From: Chloroflexota bacterium
GTDB lineage: Bacteria; Chloroflexota; Anaerolineae; Anaerolineales; Villigracilaceae
Length of the DNA stretch: 64,000 bases
NCBI GenBank assembly: GCA_016191845.1
Contig: JACPVF010000012.1
Location: forward strand, 124,001 to 188,000
Reading direction: 5' to 3'
Both the position numbers and the translations under genes were made by a program. The notes beneath the pieces were generated by a model, which was given only the letters and a program-made list of their open reading frames with translations, was not told where the DNA came from and did no database searches. Shown in pieces: positions 16,334 to 24,361 of the stretch. Every line of letters begins with the position of its first letter. Position 1 is the first letter of the stretch.

Positions 16334-18064
16334 TTATGGGAGGTTGAAATTCCTCACGAGGAAGACCGCCATCTGGTCGCGGGAGACAGGGTTGGCGGGA
16401 CAGTATTGCAGCGGGCTGGCCAGACATCCGCCCGTGATCCCTTCACTATAAAGCTGCTCGATCCAATCTGCGGCCCAGTAATCGGTGGGGACATCGTCGA
16501 AGATACCCGTGGCGGCGGGCGGTGTGTAAGCGCTGCCGTGGCTGGTACGCAGCAGGAAGATCGCCATCTGGTCACGGGTGACGGTCACGTTGGGACAATA
16601 CAACATGGGTGTGATGGAGCAACCCGTGGTGATGCCCTCGTTGTAGAGCTGCTCGATCCAATCTGCGGCCCAGTAATCGGTGGGGACATCGTCGAAGATA
16701 CCCGTGGCAGCGGGAGGTGTGTAAGCGCTGCCATGCTCGCCACGCAGCAGGAAGACGGCCATTTGGTCGCGGGTGACGGGCGTGGTGGGGCAGTAGGCCA
16801 GCGGGTTGGTGAAGCAGCCGCCCGTCACGCCGTTGGCGTACAAGGTCTCGATCCAACTCCAGGCCCAGTATGAGGCAGGGACATCGCTGAAGGTGGAGGC
16901 GGTGATGTGGTAGATCGATCCACTCAGGTCCACCAGATATAACTCGCCCGCCTCGTCCTCGCCAAAGGCGGAAATGTTGTACGAGGTGCTGACAAGCTGG
17001 CTCGAGGTCCAGGCTGAGCCGTTATAGGCCGCACCCCAGATGGCGCCCGTGCAATAGTCGCCGTACAAATACACGCCATCCATGGCAGGGAATTGTGTGC
17101 CGCGGTAGCGATATCCGCCCGTGACAGCGCAGCCGATGCTATCGCCCGGGCCATGTGCATATTCCAGAATGGGGGTTGTCAACGTTCCATATGTGGTGCA
17201 GGTCCTGCCCGAGTTGTAAGTGTGATTTCCTTCGTAGCAAGACCAGCCGTAGTTCTGTCCGCCTGTGCTGGCGGCTTGGAAATCGATTTCCTCCCAGGCA
17301 TTCTGGCCCACGTCCGCGATGAACAGGTCGCCCGTCAGACGGTCGAAGGAGAAGCGCCAGGGATTACGTACGCCGAGGGCCCAGATCTCATCCGCCACTG
17401 CAGCGTTGCCAACGAAGGGATTGCTCGGCGGGATGCCATAAGGGGATCCACTGTTCACATCGATGCGCAGGATCTTGCCGAGCAAAGAGGTAGGATTTTG
17501 AGCGCGGTTCTCGGGGTCGCCGCCGCTGCCGCCATCGCCCATGCCGATATAGAGATATCCATCGGGACCGAACTGCAACTGTCCGCCATTGTGATTGCTG
17601 TAGGGCTGATCGATCACCAGCAAGACGGTCTCAGCGGTGTTTGCCACGTTTGGGTTGGCCGAGACGGAATAGCGCGCGATGACGGTGGCTCCATCCGATT
17701 TGCGGGTGTAGTCCACATAGAAGTAACCGTTGGTCTCGTAATTGGGATGGAAGGCTACGCTTAGCAGACCTTGTTCGCCGCCATAGGTGATCTTGTTGGA
17801 AATGTCCAAAAACGGCGTGGAGAGGAGCTGGGTTCCGTCATAGATGAGGATCTGACCCGTCTGTTGGGTGATGAACAATCGTCCTGAGTTGTCGCCCGCA
17901 TGCGTGACGGCTACAGGGGCAGTCAATCCTAAGACGACCAGGTCGAAGCCCAGCGCACCGGGCAGGCTTGCCGACTGGATCATGTCCATTGGCGCGGCGA
18001 AGGCCTGCATCGGAGCGATCAACAGACTGAGGAGGACGATAAGGGGAAGCACTCTTCGTTTCAT
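16334..18064 (-). CDS. Secreted PQQ-dependent glucose/sorbosone dehydrogenase-like protein with three SLH domains
   Basis: 576 residues. A signal peptide ends near AFA-AP. Residues about 40-390 are the six-bladed propeller of soluble aldose sugar dehydrogenases: PVAVTHAGDNSGRLFITQQTGQI, LLSVAFHPNY, YSNHNGGQLQFGPDGYLYIGMGDGG, ALGVRNPWRFSFDRLTGDLFIADVGQNAWEEID. The His in NHNGG is the usual catalytic base, and the Arg in GVRNPWR is conserved. The last 190 residues are three SLH repeats (FSDVPASYWAWSWIE, FDDVPTDYWAADWIE twice), which normally tether proteins to cell-wall polymers. It probably oxidises external sugars with PQQ; no PQQ synthesis gene is in view. Confidence 0.9.
   Translation of the reverse strand: MKRRVLPLIVLLSLLIAPMQAFAAPMDMIQSASLPGALGFDLVVLGLTAPVAVTHAGDNSGRLFITQQTGQILIYDGTQLLSTPFLDISNKITYGGEQGLLSVAFHPNYETNGYFYVDYTRKSDGATVIARYSVSANPNVANTAETVLLVIDQPYSNHNGGQLQFGPDGYLYIGMGDGGSGGDPENRAQNPTSLLGKILRIDVNSGSPYGIPPSNPFVGNAAVADEIWALGVRNPWRFSFDRLTGDLFIADVGQNAWEEIDFQAASTGGQNYGWSCYEGNHTYNSGRTCTTYGTLTTPILEYAHGPGDSIGCAVTGGYRYRGTQFPAMDGVYLYGDYCTGAIWGAAYNGSAWTSSQLVSTSYNISAFGEDEAGELYLVDLSGSIYHITASTFSDVPASYWAWSWIETLYANGVTGGCFTNPLAYCPTTPVTRDQMAVFLLRGEHGSAYTPPAATGIFDDVPTDYWAADWIEQLYNEGITTGCSITPMLYCPNVTVTRDQMAIFLLRTSHGSAYTPPAATGIFDDVPTDYWAADWIEQLYSEGITGGCLASPLQYCPANPVSRDQMAVFLVRNFNLP
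16452..16732. repeat. Recent internal duplication of SLH coding sequence
   Basis: The 86 bases at 16452-16537 recur at 16647-16732 with two mismatches, offset by exactly 65 codons. The third SLH copy is diverged at DNA level. This indicates recent duplication or gene conversion inside the gene. Confidence 0.9.
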
Positions 18065-18102
18065 GGGGACTCCTTTCCAGCTAAAGAGGGAGAAACAGGA
18101 AA

Positions 18103-18130
18103 ATTATATGAAGGGGAGGGAGATGGTCAA
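18103..18130 (-). promoter_or_regulatory. Promoter of the SLH sugar dehydrogenase gene
   Basis: TTGACC (18130-18125), 16-base spacer, TATAAT (18108-18103) on the minus strand. Confidence 0.75.
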
Positions 18131-18139
18131 TCCACCCAT

Positions 18140-18167
18140 TTGGTGGACGTGGTATTTCATGTAAAAT
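18140..18167 (+). promoter_or_regulatory. Promoter of the RNase H gene, probably leaderless
   Basis: TTGGTG (18140-18145), 16-base spacer, TAAAAT (18162-18167). The ATG at 18175 is seven bases beyond the -10, and no ribosome-binding site precedes it, so transcript and coding region probably begin together. Confidence 0.6.
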
Positions 18168-18174
18168 TAGATAG

Positions 18175-18798
18175 ATGGCGAAACAAAAGTATTACGTGGT
18201 CTGGAAAGGTCGCAAGACAGGCATCTTCACCTCGTGGGCGGAATGCGAGGCGCAGGTGAAGGGCTTTGTCGGTGCGGAGTTCAAGTCCTTCGGTTCGCGC
18301 GCCGAAGCGGAAGCAGCATTGCAATCCAACTACGAGGCGCACAAAGGAAAGCCCGCCACGCTAGGCAAGTGGAAGGAGTCTAGCGAGCCGCCGCTCCTGC
18401 CCAGCCTGTGCGTGGATGCGGCTTGTTCGGGCGCGCCGGGGCCTGTCGAATATCAGGGCATTGACCTGAAGACCGGTGAGCGACTCTTCCATGCGGGTCC
18501 ATTCAAGGACGGGACCAATAACGTGGGCGAGTTTCTGGCCATTGTCCACGGGCTGACCTGGCTGGCCAAACACGGATTGGAGATGCCGATCTACTCCGAC
18601 TCCGAGAATGCCATCGCCTGGGTCTATAATGGGAAAGCCAACACCAAACTGGAACACACCTCCGCCAATGCCACGCTCTTTGCCTTGCTCCACAGCGCGG
18701 AGAATTGGCTGGCCGAGAACGAACTCCACGACGATGCCGTCCTGAAATGGGACACCGACCAATGGGGCGAAAACCCCGCAGATTTTGGAAGGAAGTAA
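18175..18798 (+). CDS. Ribonuclease H1-like protein with N-terminal hybrid-binding domain
   Basis: 207 residues. The N-terminal 45 residues (YYVVWKGRKTGIFTSWAECEAQVKGF) are the caulimovirus-viroplasmin/RNase HI hybrid-binding domain. The rest is an RNase H fold: first Asp in LCVDAACSGAPGPVEYQG, Glu in NNVGEFLAIVHGL, Asp in YSDSENAIAWV, and a last Asp in ENPADFGRK. It cleaves RNA in RNA-DNA hybrids. Start at 18175 has no Shine-Dalgarno sequence, consistent with a leaderless transcript. The next gene begins 14 bases after its stop. Confidence 0.92.
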   Translation: MAKQKYYVVWKGRKTGIFTSWAECEAQVKGFVGAEFKSFGSRAEAEAALQSNYEAHKGKPATLGKWKESSEPPLLPSLCVDAACSGAPGPVEYQGIDLKTGERLFHAGPFKDGTNNVGEFLAIVHGLTWLAKHGLEMPIYSDSENAIAWVYNGKANTKLEHTSANATLFALLHSAENWLAENELHDDAVLKWDTDQWGENPADFGRK

Positions 18799-18812
18799 AT
18801 ACGAGGAAACTT

Positions 18813-19376
18813 ATGAACACAGCCCTCCTGATCATCGACATCCAAAAAGATTATTTCCCCGGCGGGAAATTTCCGCTGGTGGAACCAGTGGCGGCCGCAA
18901 AGAAGGCCTTCCTGTTGCTACAATGCTTCCGTGAACACGGCGGACATCATGTCCACATTCAACATGTCTCGCTCAAGCCCGATGCAGCCTTCTTCATTTC
19001 GGGTGACCGCGGCACCGATATCCACGATGAGGTGGCGCACTTCGAAGGCGAGCCTCTCGTACAGAAGCATTATCCCAATTCATTCCGCGAGACCAACCTG
19101 CTGGATCTGCTCAAGAGTTGGGGTACTGAGCGCGTGGTGATCTGTGGCATGATGACCCACATGTGCGTGGACGCCACCGTCCGCGCGGCAGCCGACCTGG
19201 GCTTCAAGGTGCTCGTGGCCGAGGACGCCTGCGCCACCCGCGACCTGGTCCACGGCGATGTGACCGTCCCTGCGGACCATGTCCATCGCGCCTTCCTGGC
19301 GGCCTTCAAATCCTATGGCCAGGTGATGACAGCGGAACAAGTCATTACCCTGCTGGCAGGTGAACAGGCTTTGTAA
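18813..19376 (+). CDS. Isochorismatase-family cysteine hydrolase
   Basis: 187 residues. The catalytic triad of the family is visible: Asp9 in LIIDIQKDYF, Lys in VQKHYPNSFRETNL, and Cys118 in MMTHMCVDATVRAAADLG. FPGGKF and the HIQH segment resemble nicotinamidase-like and biuret/ureidoacrylate-type hydrolases, so the substrate is open. The ATG at 18813 follows a GAGGAAAC site. It is probably cotranscribed with the RNase H gene and followed by a strong terminator. Confidence 0.9.
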   Translation: MNTALLIIDIQKDYFPGGKFPLVEPVAAAKKAFLLLQCFREHGGHHVHIQHVSLKPDAAFFISGDRGTDIHDEVAHFEGEPLVQKHYPNSFRETNLLDLLKSWGTERVVICGMMTHMCVDATVRAAADLGFKVLVAEDACATRDLVHGDVTVPADHVHRAFLAAFKSYGQVMTAEQVITLLAGEQAL

Positions 19377-19380
19377 ATCA

Positions 19381-19412
19381 AATCCCCTTCATGAGATATC
19401 ATGAAGGGGATT
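19381..19412. terminator. Bidirectional terminator
   Basis: A 14-bp perfect stem (19381-19394 with 19399-19412) with a four-base loop between convergent genes ending at 19376 and 19437. Confidence 0.8.
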
Positions 19413-19436
19413 GTGTTAGGACTTACGGAGTCGAAG

Positions 19437-19694
19437 CTACGATTTTCTCAACCAGGTCTTCCAGTGCAGAAACATTGGCGCGAGGATGATGACGACGATG
19501 ATCACACTCAAGAAGACCAGGCCATCCGTCGAGCCAATCTCAGACGAAGAAACAGCAGGTGGTGTGACGGTCACAGTGGGTGTCCCTGCCTGCCCGAGTG
19601 CAATCGGCTGCCCGACCGCCGCGCTGACCAGAGCCAGCATCAGGCCGATGACAATCAATACCGCAGGGCGGAGGATGTGCAGGGGTTTCTTCAT
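19437..19694 (-). CDS. Small membrane protein of unknown function
   Basis: 85 residues: signal-like helix (about 9-30), a Pro/Thr/Val-rich external stretch (TPTVTVTPPAVSSSE), one membrane helix (about 58-76) and a basic C-terminus. The same Pro/Thr style is seen in the lipoproteins of this genome. No family recognised; it stands alone before the complex III operon on the opposite strand. Confidence 0.65.
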   Translation of the reverse strand: MKKPLHILRPAVLIVIGLMLALVSAAVGQPIALGQAGTPTVTVTPPAVSSSEIGSTDGLVFLSVIIVVIILAPMFLHWKTWLRKS

Positions 19695-19816
19695 AGATCT
19701 ACGGCTAGTATATCACCTGCCGCGTGGATTGGTCTGCCGGGTCACTGGGTGTAAATTATTCTTGTGTAATTTAGGTAAATTGTATCGCTTATATGTACTT
19801 TCAATCCCTTTTCGAT

Positions 19817-19822
19817 TATAAT
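19817..19822 (+). promoter_or_regulatory. -10 element of the alternative complex III operon
   Basis: TATAAT lies 40 bases before the first gene. A GCCCC/GGGGC hairpin (19825-19840) sits in the leader just ahead of the ribosome-binding site (GAGGAG). No good -35 seen. Confidence 0.5.
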
Positions 19823-19861
19823 GCGCCCCGCCGGTGGGGCTTACTTCCTGAGGAGAATTGA

Positions 19862-20815
19862 ATGAAACGCTTTGTGACCGCCTCTTTTTTCGCCCTCGTT
19901 CTGGTGTTGTTGGGGACGAGGCTCGTATCAGCGGGGGGGATGCGGCAAGTACCAAATGTCGTGGCAGGGGCCCAACTGTACGACAAGTGGTTTGCCGTTT
20001 TGGGTGTCCAACCCCCGCAGGGTGACATGCCCATCTGGGGCCGCCAGTCCACCAACAGCCGCTCGGGTGCTGAAACCTGGCGCTGTGCCGAGTGCCACGG
20101 CTGGGACTATCGCGGTGTGGATGGTGCATATGCCACGGGTTCCCATAAGACAGGCTTTCCCAGCCTGATGATTGCTACTGCCAGTCTCTCGCAGGAGGAG
20201 ATCATTGCGCACTTGAAGGGTGCGAATGATTCGCAGCATGATTTCTCTGCGTATCTTGACGATGCCTCCATGCAGCAATTGGCTGTTTTCCTTAAAGAAG
20301 GCCTGGTGGATGACTCGAAGTACATCGACCCGGCCTCGCTCAAAGTGATCGACGGGGATGTCGAACACGGCAAGAGTCTATTCGACTCGACCTGTGCAAA
20401 GTGCCACGGCGCGGACGGCAAAAAGATCATCTTCCGCACCGAGGGCGTGGATGAGTACCTGGGCGACGTGGCCCATCGTGACCCCTATCGCTTCCTGCAC
20501 CGCACCCGCTTCGGCGTGGCCGGGACCGAGATGCCGGTCGGCTTCAGCCTGGGCTGGACTCCTGCTGACGGCCGCGACGTACTGGCGTATGTCCAGTCCC
20601 TGCCCGAGGCGCAGACCTCGGTTGAGGTAACGGGAGCAGGCGAGGGGTCCACGCCCGCACCACAGGATGTGGGTGGTCCGAGTGACAACTGGCTGTCGGG
20701 TATCTTCACAGGCATCCTGGCCGCGCTGGGCACCATCGGAACGGCAATCCTCTTCCTGTTCTTCATCGTGATGATCGGCGTGGCAGTAGTCTTCGTCCTG
20801 CGCCGCAGCAAGTAA
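19862..20815 (+). CDS. Diheme c-type cytochrome with C-terminal membrane anchor, first gene of the complex III operon
   Basis: 317 residues. An N-terminal signal peptide is followed by two cytochrome c domains with heme motifs CAECH (about residue 75) and CAKCH (about 180). Likely axial Met residues lie in the segments after each (GTEMPVGF for the second). A Gly/Pro-rich linker and one membrane helix (about 282-310) with a basic end follow. It precedes the pentaheme ActA gene by 15 bases. It is not a standard subunit of characterised complexes, so it may be an added electron acceptor module carrying electrons from the complex to an oxidase or reductase. Confidence 0.85.
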   Translation: MKRFVTASFFALVLVLLGTRLVSAGGMRQVPNVVAGAQLYDKWFAVLGVQPPQGDMPIWGRQSTNSRSGAETWRCAECHGWDYRGVDGAYATGSHKTGFPSLMIATASLSQEEIIAHLKGANDSQHDFSAYLDDASMQQLAVFLKEGLVDDSKYIDPASLKVIDGDVEHGKSLFDSTCAKCHGADGKKIIFRTEGVDEYLGDVAHRDPYRFLHRTRFGVAGTEMPVGFSLGWTPADGRDVLAYVQSLPEAQTSVEVTGAGEGSTPAPQDVGGPSDNWLSGIFTGILAALGTIGTAILFLFFIVMIGVAVVFVLRRSK

Positions 20816-20830
20816 TTTTCAGGAGACTCC

Positions 20831-21400
20831 ATGGTCAAACGCTTTATGTCTTGGCTGAGCGACCCGCTCGGCCGCATCGGGCTGCTCATCGCCTTCCTGG
20901 CGGTGTTCAGTGGCGCGGCGTTTGGGTTGTACACCACCCAGACCGCTCCGCCCCAGCCCATCCAGTTTCCGCATAACCTGCATGTGGGGTTGGGAGTTCA
21001 GTGTTTATATTGTCATCCCGGCGCGTACCGTCAGGCTTCAGCGGGACTGCCCACCGAGACGAAGTGCTGGGGCTGCCATCAGCAATTATCGAAATACGCT
21101 GACGGCACGGTGGCCCTTCCTGCAGAACTGCAGAAGTTGAAGGCCTATGTGGACGCCAACAAACCCATCCAGTGGGTGCCGGTGGCCCAGGTGCCAGACT
21201 TCGTGCACTTCAATCATCGACCGCACATTGCGGCGGGCTTGAACTGCGAGAACTGTCATGGCGACATGTCGAAGGTGACAGTGGCCGAGAACCCGCAAGT
21301 GATGAACATGGGTTGGTGTCTGGAATGTCACCGCGCGCGCACGGTGGACAACCCCGAGAAGCGCAATAAACTGCTCGACTGCGGCACCTGCCATTATTAG
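20831..21400 (+). CDS. actA: Pentaheme cytochrome c, ActA-like subunit of alternative complex III
   Basis: 189 residues. One N-terminal membrane helix (about 15-34) is followed by five CxxCH motifs: CLYCH (58-62), CWGCH (79-83), CENCH, CLECH and CGTCH, the last at the C-terminus. HNLHVGLGVQ, FNHRPHIAAGLNC and MNMGWCLECH are typical of ActA. In alternative complex III this subunit passes electrons from the quinol site toward the cytochrome acceptors on the outer face. Confidence 0.92.
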   Translation: MVKRFMSWLSDPLGRIGLLIAFLAVFSGAAFGLYTTQTAPPQPIQFPHNLHVGLGVQCLYCHPGAYRQASAGLPTETKCWGCHQQLSKYADGTVALPAELQKLKAYVDANKPIQWVPVAQVPDFVHFNHRPHIAAGLNCENCHGDMSKVTVAENPQVMNMGWCLECHRARTVDNPEKRNKLLDCGTCHY

Positions 21401-21424
21401 ACCGGGCGAAAGGATACCGAAATC

Positions 21425-23611
21425 ATGACTGACAATTTTTCCCGGCGCGACTTCCTCAAGCTGGCATCGGTCGGTGCGGCCACCACAGCTATCCTGACGG
21501 GCTGTGGTCCCGCCTCGCGCTACGTGACGCGCGAGCCGTACACCAAGATGCCCGAGTACACCTACAACGGCCAGAGCACCTACTACGCCACCACCTGCCG
21601 CGAGTGTGCAGCAGGCTGCGGCCTGGTGGTACGCACCATGCAGGGACGCGCCATTAAAGTCGAGGGGAACAAGAATCACCCCGTCAACCTCGGCAAGACC
21701 TGTGTCCGCGGCCAGGCCACACTACATGGCTTGTACAACCCCGACCGTGTGCAGGACCCCGCCAAACAATCCAAGCGCGGTTCGCGCGATTTCTCCAACA
21801 TGGATTGGGACGCCGCGATTGCGGTTGTGGCGGATGCGCTCAAGAATACCGACCCCACGGGGGTGACCTTCCTGATGGGTATGGCCCCCGACCACCTCTT
21901 CGATCTGGTCTCCGACCTGGCCAAGGCCATCGGCGCGCCCGCCCCGATCCGTTTTGGGGCGCTGGGTATGTTCGAGGCGCGCGCTACGCTCGGCAAGGCT
22001 GTTGAGAGTCTTTTCGGTCAAGCCGCCATGCCGTTCTTCGACATGGGCAAATCGGACCTGGTCTTCTCCTTCGGCGCGAACTTCCTCGAAACCTGGCTCT
22101 CACCGGTGGCCTTCACGCGCGGATTTGCGAACATGCGCCGCGGTGGTGGTCACGGACGCGGCACGCTGGTCCACTTCGAGCCGCGCATGTCCCAGACCGC
22201 TTCGAAGGCGGATATGTGGATCCCCATCACGCCCGGGACCGAGGGCCTGGTGGCGCTTGCGATCGGCCGTATCGCCGCTGAAGCGCGCGGCGGCAGCTTG
22301 CCCGCCGCCTTTGCCGACGTGGATGTGGAAGCCATCGCCAAGTCCTCGGGCGTCAGCGCCGAGAAGCTCGATGAACTGGGCAAGCTGTTCGCCTCGGCAG
22401 ACGCGGCGCTGGCCATCCCTGGTGGCGCAGCATTGGCTCACAGCAACGGACTCGAAACTGCCGAAGCCGTGCTGGCGCTCAACGCGCTGGTCGGCGGATT
22501 GGGCCGCGCAGGTGGTGTGTTCCTCGCCCCGCTGGCTCCCATGCAGACCGAGTTCAGCCGTCCCGCCAACATGGCGGAAATGGCCGACTTCGTCGAGAAG
22601 ATGAAGAGCGGCGAGATCAAGACCCTTTTCATCCACGGCGTCAATCCCGTCTTCGAACTGCCCAAGTCATTGGGCTTCGAGGATGCGCTCAAGAGCGTGC
22701 AGACCGTCATCTCGTTTGCGACCTTCCCCGACGAGACCGCCATGCAGGCCGACTACGTCTTCCCCGACCATCACGGACTCGAATCCTGGGGGTACCAGCG
22801 CGTGGCGGCAGGTTCGTCACAGTCCGCGCTTTCGGGCGCCCAGCCCGTGGTCTCACCCTACTACAACACACGCGCCACGGCGGACGTGTTCCTGGCCGCC
22901 GCTGCCTCGGTGGGCGGTGCGACGGCTCAGGCGTTGCCGTTCAAGGATGAGGTCGAGTTCATTCAGAGTAAGATCGTGGCGCTGGTGAGCGAGAGCGATG
23001 GTTACTTCGGCGCGCCCGAGATCAATACTTTCACGGCCTACTTCCAGCAGTACGGCGGCTGGTGGAAGACCGTGGACGAACTGGCCACCCCGGGCGGCGA
23101 TGTGTTGGGCAAGGCCATCCAAGTCGGTGAAGCCAGGTTCGCAGGGGAAGGCGAGTTCTACTTCCACCCGTTCGTCTCGCCCGTGTTGGGTGAGGCGGGT
23201 GCGAACAAGCCCTGGCTGCAGGAGATCCCCGACCCAACAACCACCGCCATGTGGAGTTCATGGGTCGAGATCCACCCCGAGACCGCCCACGAGCTGGGCG
23301 TGGATAACGATGACGTGGTCTTGATCACATCCGAGGCGGGGGCGGTGGAAGCGGTTGTTTACAAGTATCCCGCCATCCGCCCTGACACGATCGCCATGCC
23401 GTTCGGGCAGGGTCATACCGCGTACGGCCGCTACGCCGAGGGACGCGGGTCCAACCCCGCCGACCTGTTCGGTGAGCAGGTCAACGGCGCAGGCGACCTG
23501 GCCTTTGCGGACATGCGTGTCAAGGTCGAGAAGACCGGCAAGAAGTATCCGCTGTCGCGCCTGGAGAGCCGCATGGGCGTGTACGGCGAAGCCCTGGGTG
23601 AGGAGCATTAA
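21425..23611 (+). CDS. actB: ActB1: molybdopterin-oxidoreductase-like subunit of alternative complex III
   Basis: 728 residues. The Tat motif SRRDFLKLA begins the protein, and LTGC at residue 27 could serve as a lipobox. C58, C61, C65 and C93 (CRECAAGC ... KTCVRG) form a complete [4Fe-4S] pattern. The rest follows the molybdopterin-oxidoreductase fold (HGLYNPDRVQDP, FSFGANFLETW, FLHGVNPVFELPKS-like segment, and a C-terminal MopB domain with GVDNDDVVLITSEAGAVEA). Characterised ActB proteins fuse this part to the ferredoxin part; here the ferredoxin part is a separate gene starting four bases later. Whether it binds a molybdopterin cofactor cannot be read from sequence alone. Confidence 0.9.
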   Translation: MTDNFSRRDFLKLASVGAATTAILTGCGPASRYVTREPYTKMPEYTYNGQSTYYATTCRECAAGCGLVVRTMQGRAIKVEGNKNHPVNLGKTCVRGQATLHGLYNPDRVQDPAKQSKRGSRDFSNMDWDAAIAVVADALKNTDPTGVTFLMGMAPDHLFDLVSDLAKAIGAPAPIRFGALGMFEARATLGKAVESLFGQAAMPFFDMGKSDLVFSFGANFLETWLSPVAFTRGFANMRRGGGHGRGTLVHFEPRMSQTASKADMWIPITPGTEGLVALAIGRIAAEARGGSLPAAFADVDVEAIAKSSGVSAEKLDELGKLFASADAALAIPGGAALAHSNGLETAEAVLALNALVGGLGRAGGVFLAPLAPMQTEFSRPANMAEMADFVEKMKSGEIKTLFIHGVNPVFELPKSLGFEDALKSVQTVISFATFPDETAMQADYVFPDHHGLESWGYQRVAAGSSQSALSGAQPVVSPYYNTRATADVFLAAAASVGGATAQALPFKDEVEFIQSKIVALVSESDGYFGAPEINTFTAYFQQYGGWWKTVDELATPGGDVLGKAIQVGEARFAGEGEFYFHPFVSPVLGEAGANKPWLQEIPDPTTTAMWSSWVEIHPETAHELGVDNDDVVLITSEAGAVEAVVYKYPAIRPDTIAMPFGQGHTAYGRYAEGRGSNPADLFGEQVNGAGDLAFADMRVKVEKTGKKYPLSRLESRMGVYGEALGEEH

Positions 23612-23615
23612 TCCT

Positions 23616-24359
23616 ATGACAACTGAATTGAAGATTCCCGAATTTAGCGCGAATTTCGCCGAGAGCGGCCAGCAGGGCAAGTGGGGCATGGCCATCGACA
23701 TGGACATCTGCACGGGCTGTCAGGCCTGTGTGGCCGCCTGTGCGATGGAGAACAACGTCCCCTTCGTAGGCGAAGCCGACTCGGGCTATGGCCGTTCGAT
23801 GCACTGGATCCGCACTGAGCGCTTCTGGGAGGGCGAGTTCCCTGAGATCAAGATGACGCCCTATCAGCCCATGTTGTGCCAGCAGTGCGGACATGCCCCA
23901 TGCGAGCCCGTATGTCCCGCCTTTGCGACGGTGCACAGCCAGTCCGAGGCGCTCAATCTGCAGGTCTATAACCGCTGCGTGGGTACGCGCTACTGCGCGA
24001 ACAACTGCCCCTACCAGGTGCGCTCCTTCAACTGGCGCGACTTCGAACGCCCTGAGCCGCTGCCCAACCAGCTCAACCCCGATGTGACCGTCCGCCGCCG
24101 CGGTGTGATGGAGAAGTGCACCTTCTGCATCCAGCGCATCCACCGCGCCGAGGATCAGGCCAAGTCCGAGGGCCGTGAGATCGCCGATGGTGAGTTCACC
24201 ACCGCCTGCGCCCAGGCCTGTCCTGCTGACGCCATCGTCTTCGGCCGCATCGACGATCCCGAGAGCGCCGTCAGCAAGCTGGCGCGCGGTTCGCGCGGCT
24301 TCCACATGCTCGAAGAGCTCGGCACGCTGCCGTCCGTCACCTACCTTAAGGCAGGCTAG
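23616..24359 (+). CDS. ActB2: four-cluster ferredoxin subunit of alternative complex III
   Basis: 247 residues, no signal peptide. Four cysteine groups are present: CTGCQACVAAC, CQQCGHAPCEPVCP, CVGTRYCANNCPY and CTFCIQRI with a distal CAQACP. This is the DMSO-reductase/PsrB-like electron-transfer subunit, equal to the C-terminal half of fused ActB. Without its own export signal it should be carried by the Tat-bearing ActB1, a known hitchhiker mode in this family. Confidence 0.93.
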   Translation: MTTELKIPEFSANFAESGQQGKWGMAIDMDICTGCQACVAACAMENNVPFVGEADSGYGRSMHWIRTERFWEGEFPEIKMTPYQPMLCQQCGHAPCEPVCPAFATVHSQSEALNLQVYNRCVGTRYCANNCPYQVRSFNWRDFERPEPLPNQLNPDVTVRRRGVMEKCTFCIQRIHRAEDQAKSEGREIADGEFTTACAQACPADAIVFGRIDDPESAVSKLARGSRGFHMLEELGTLPSVTYLKAG

Positions 24360-24361
24360 CC

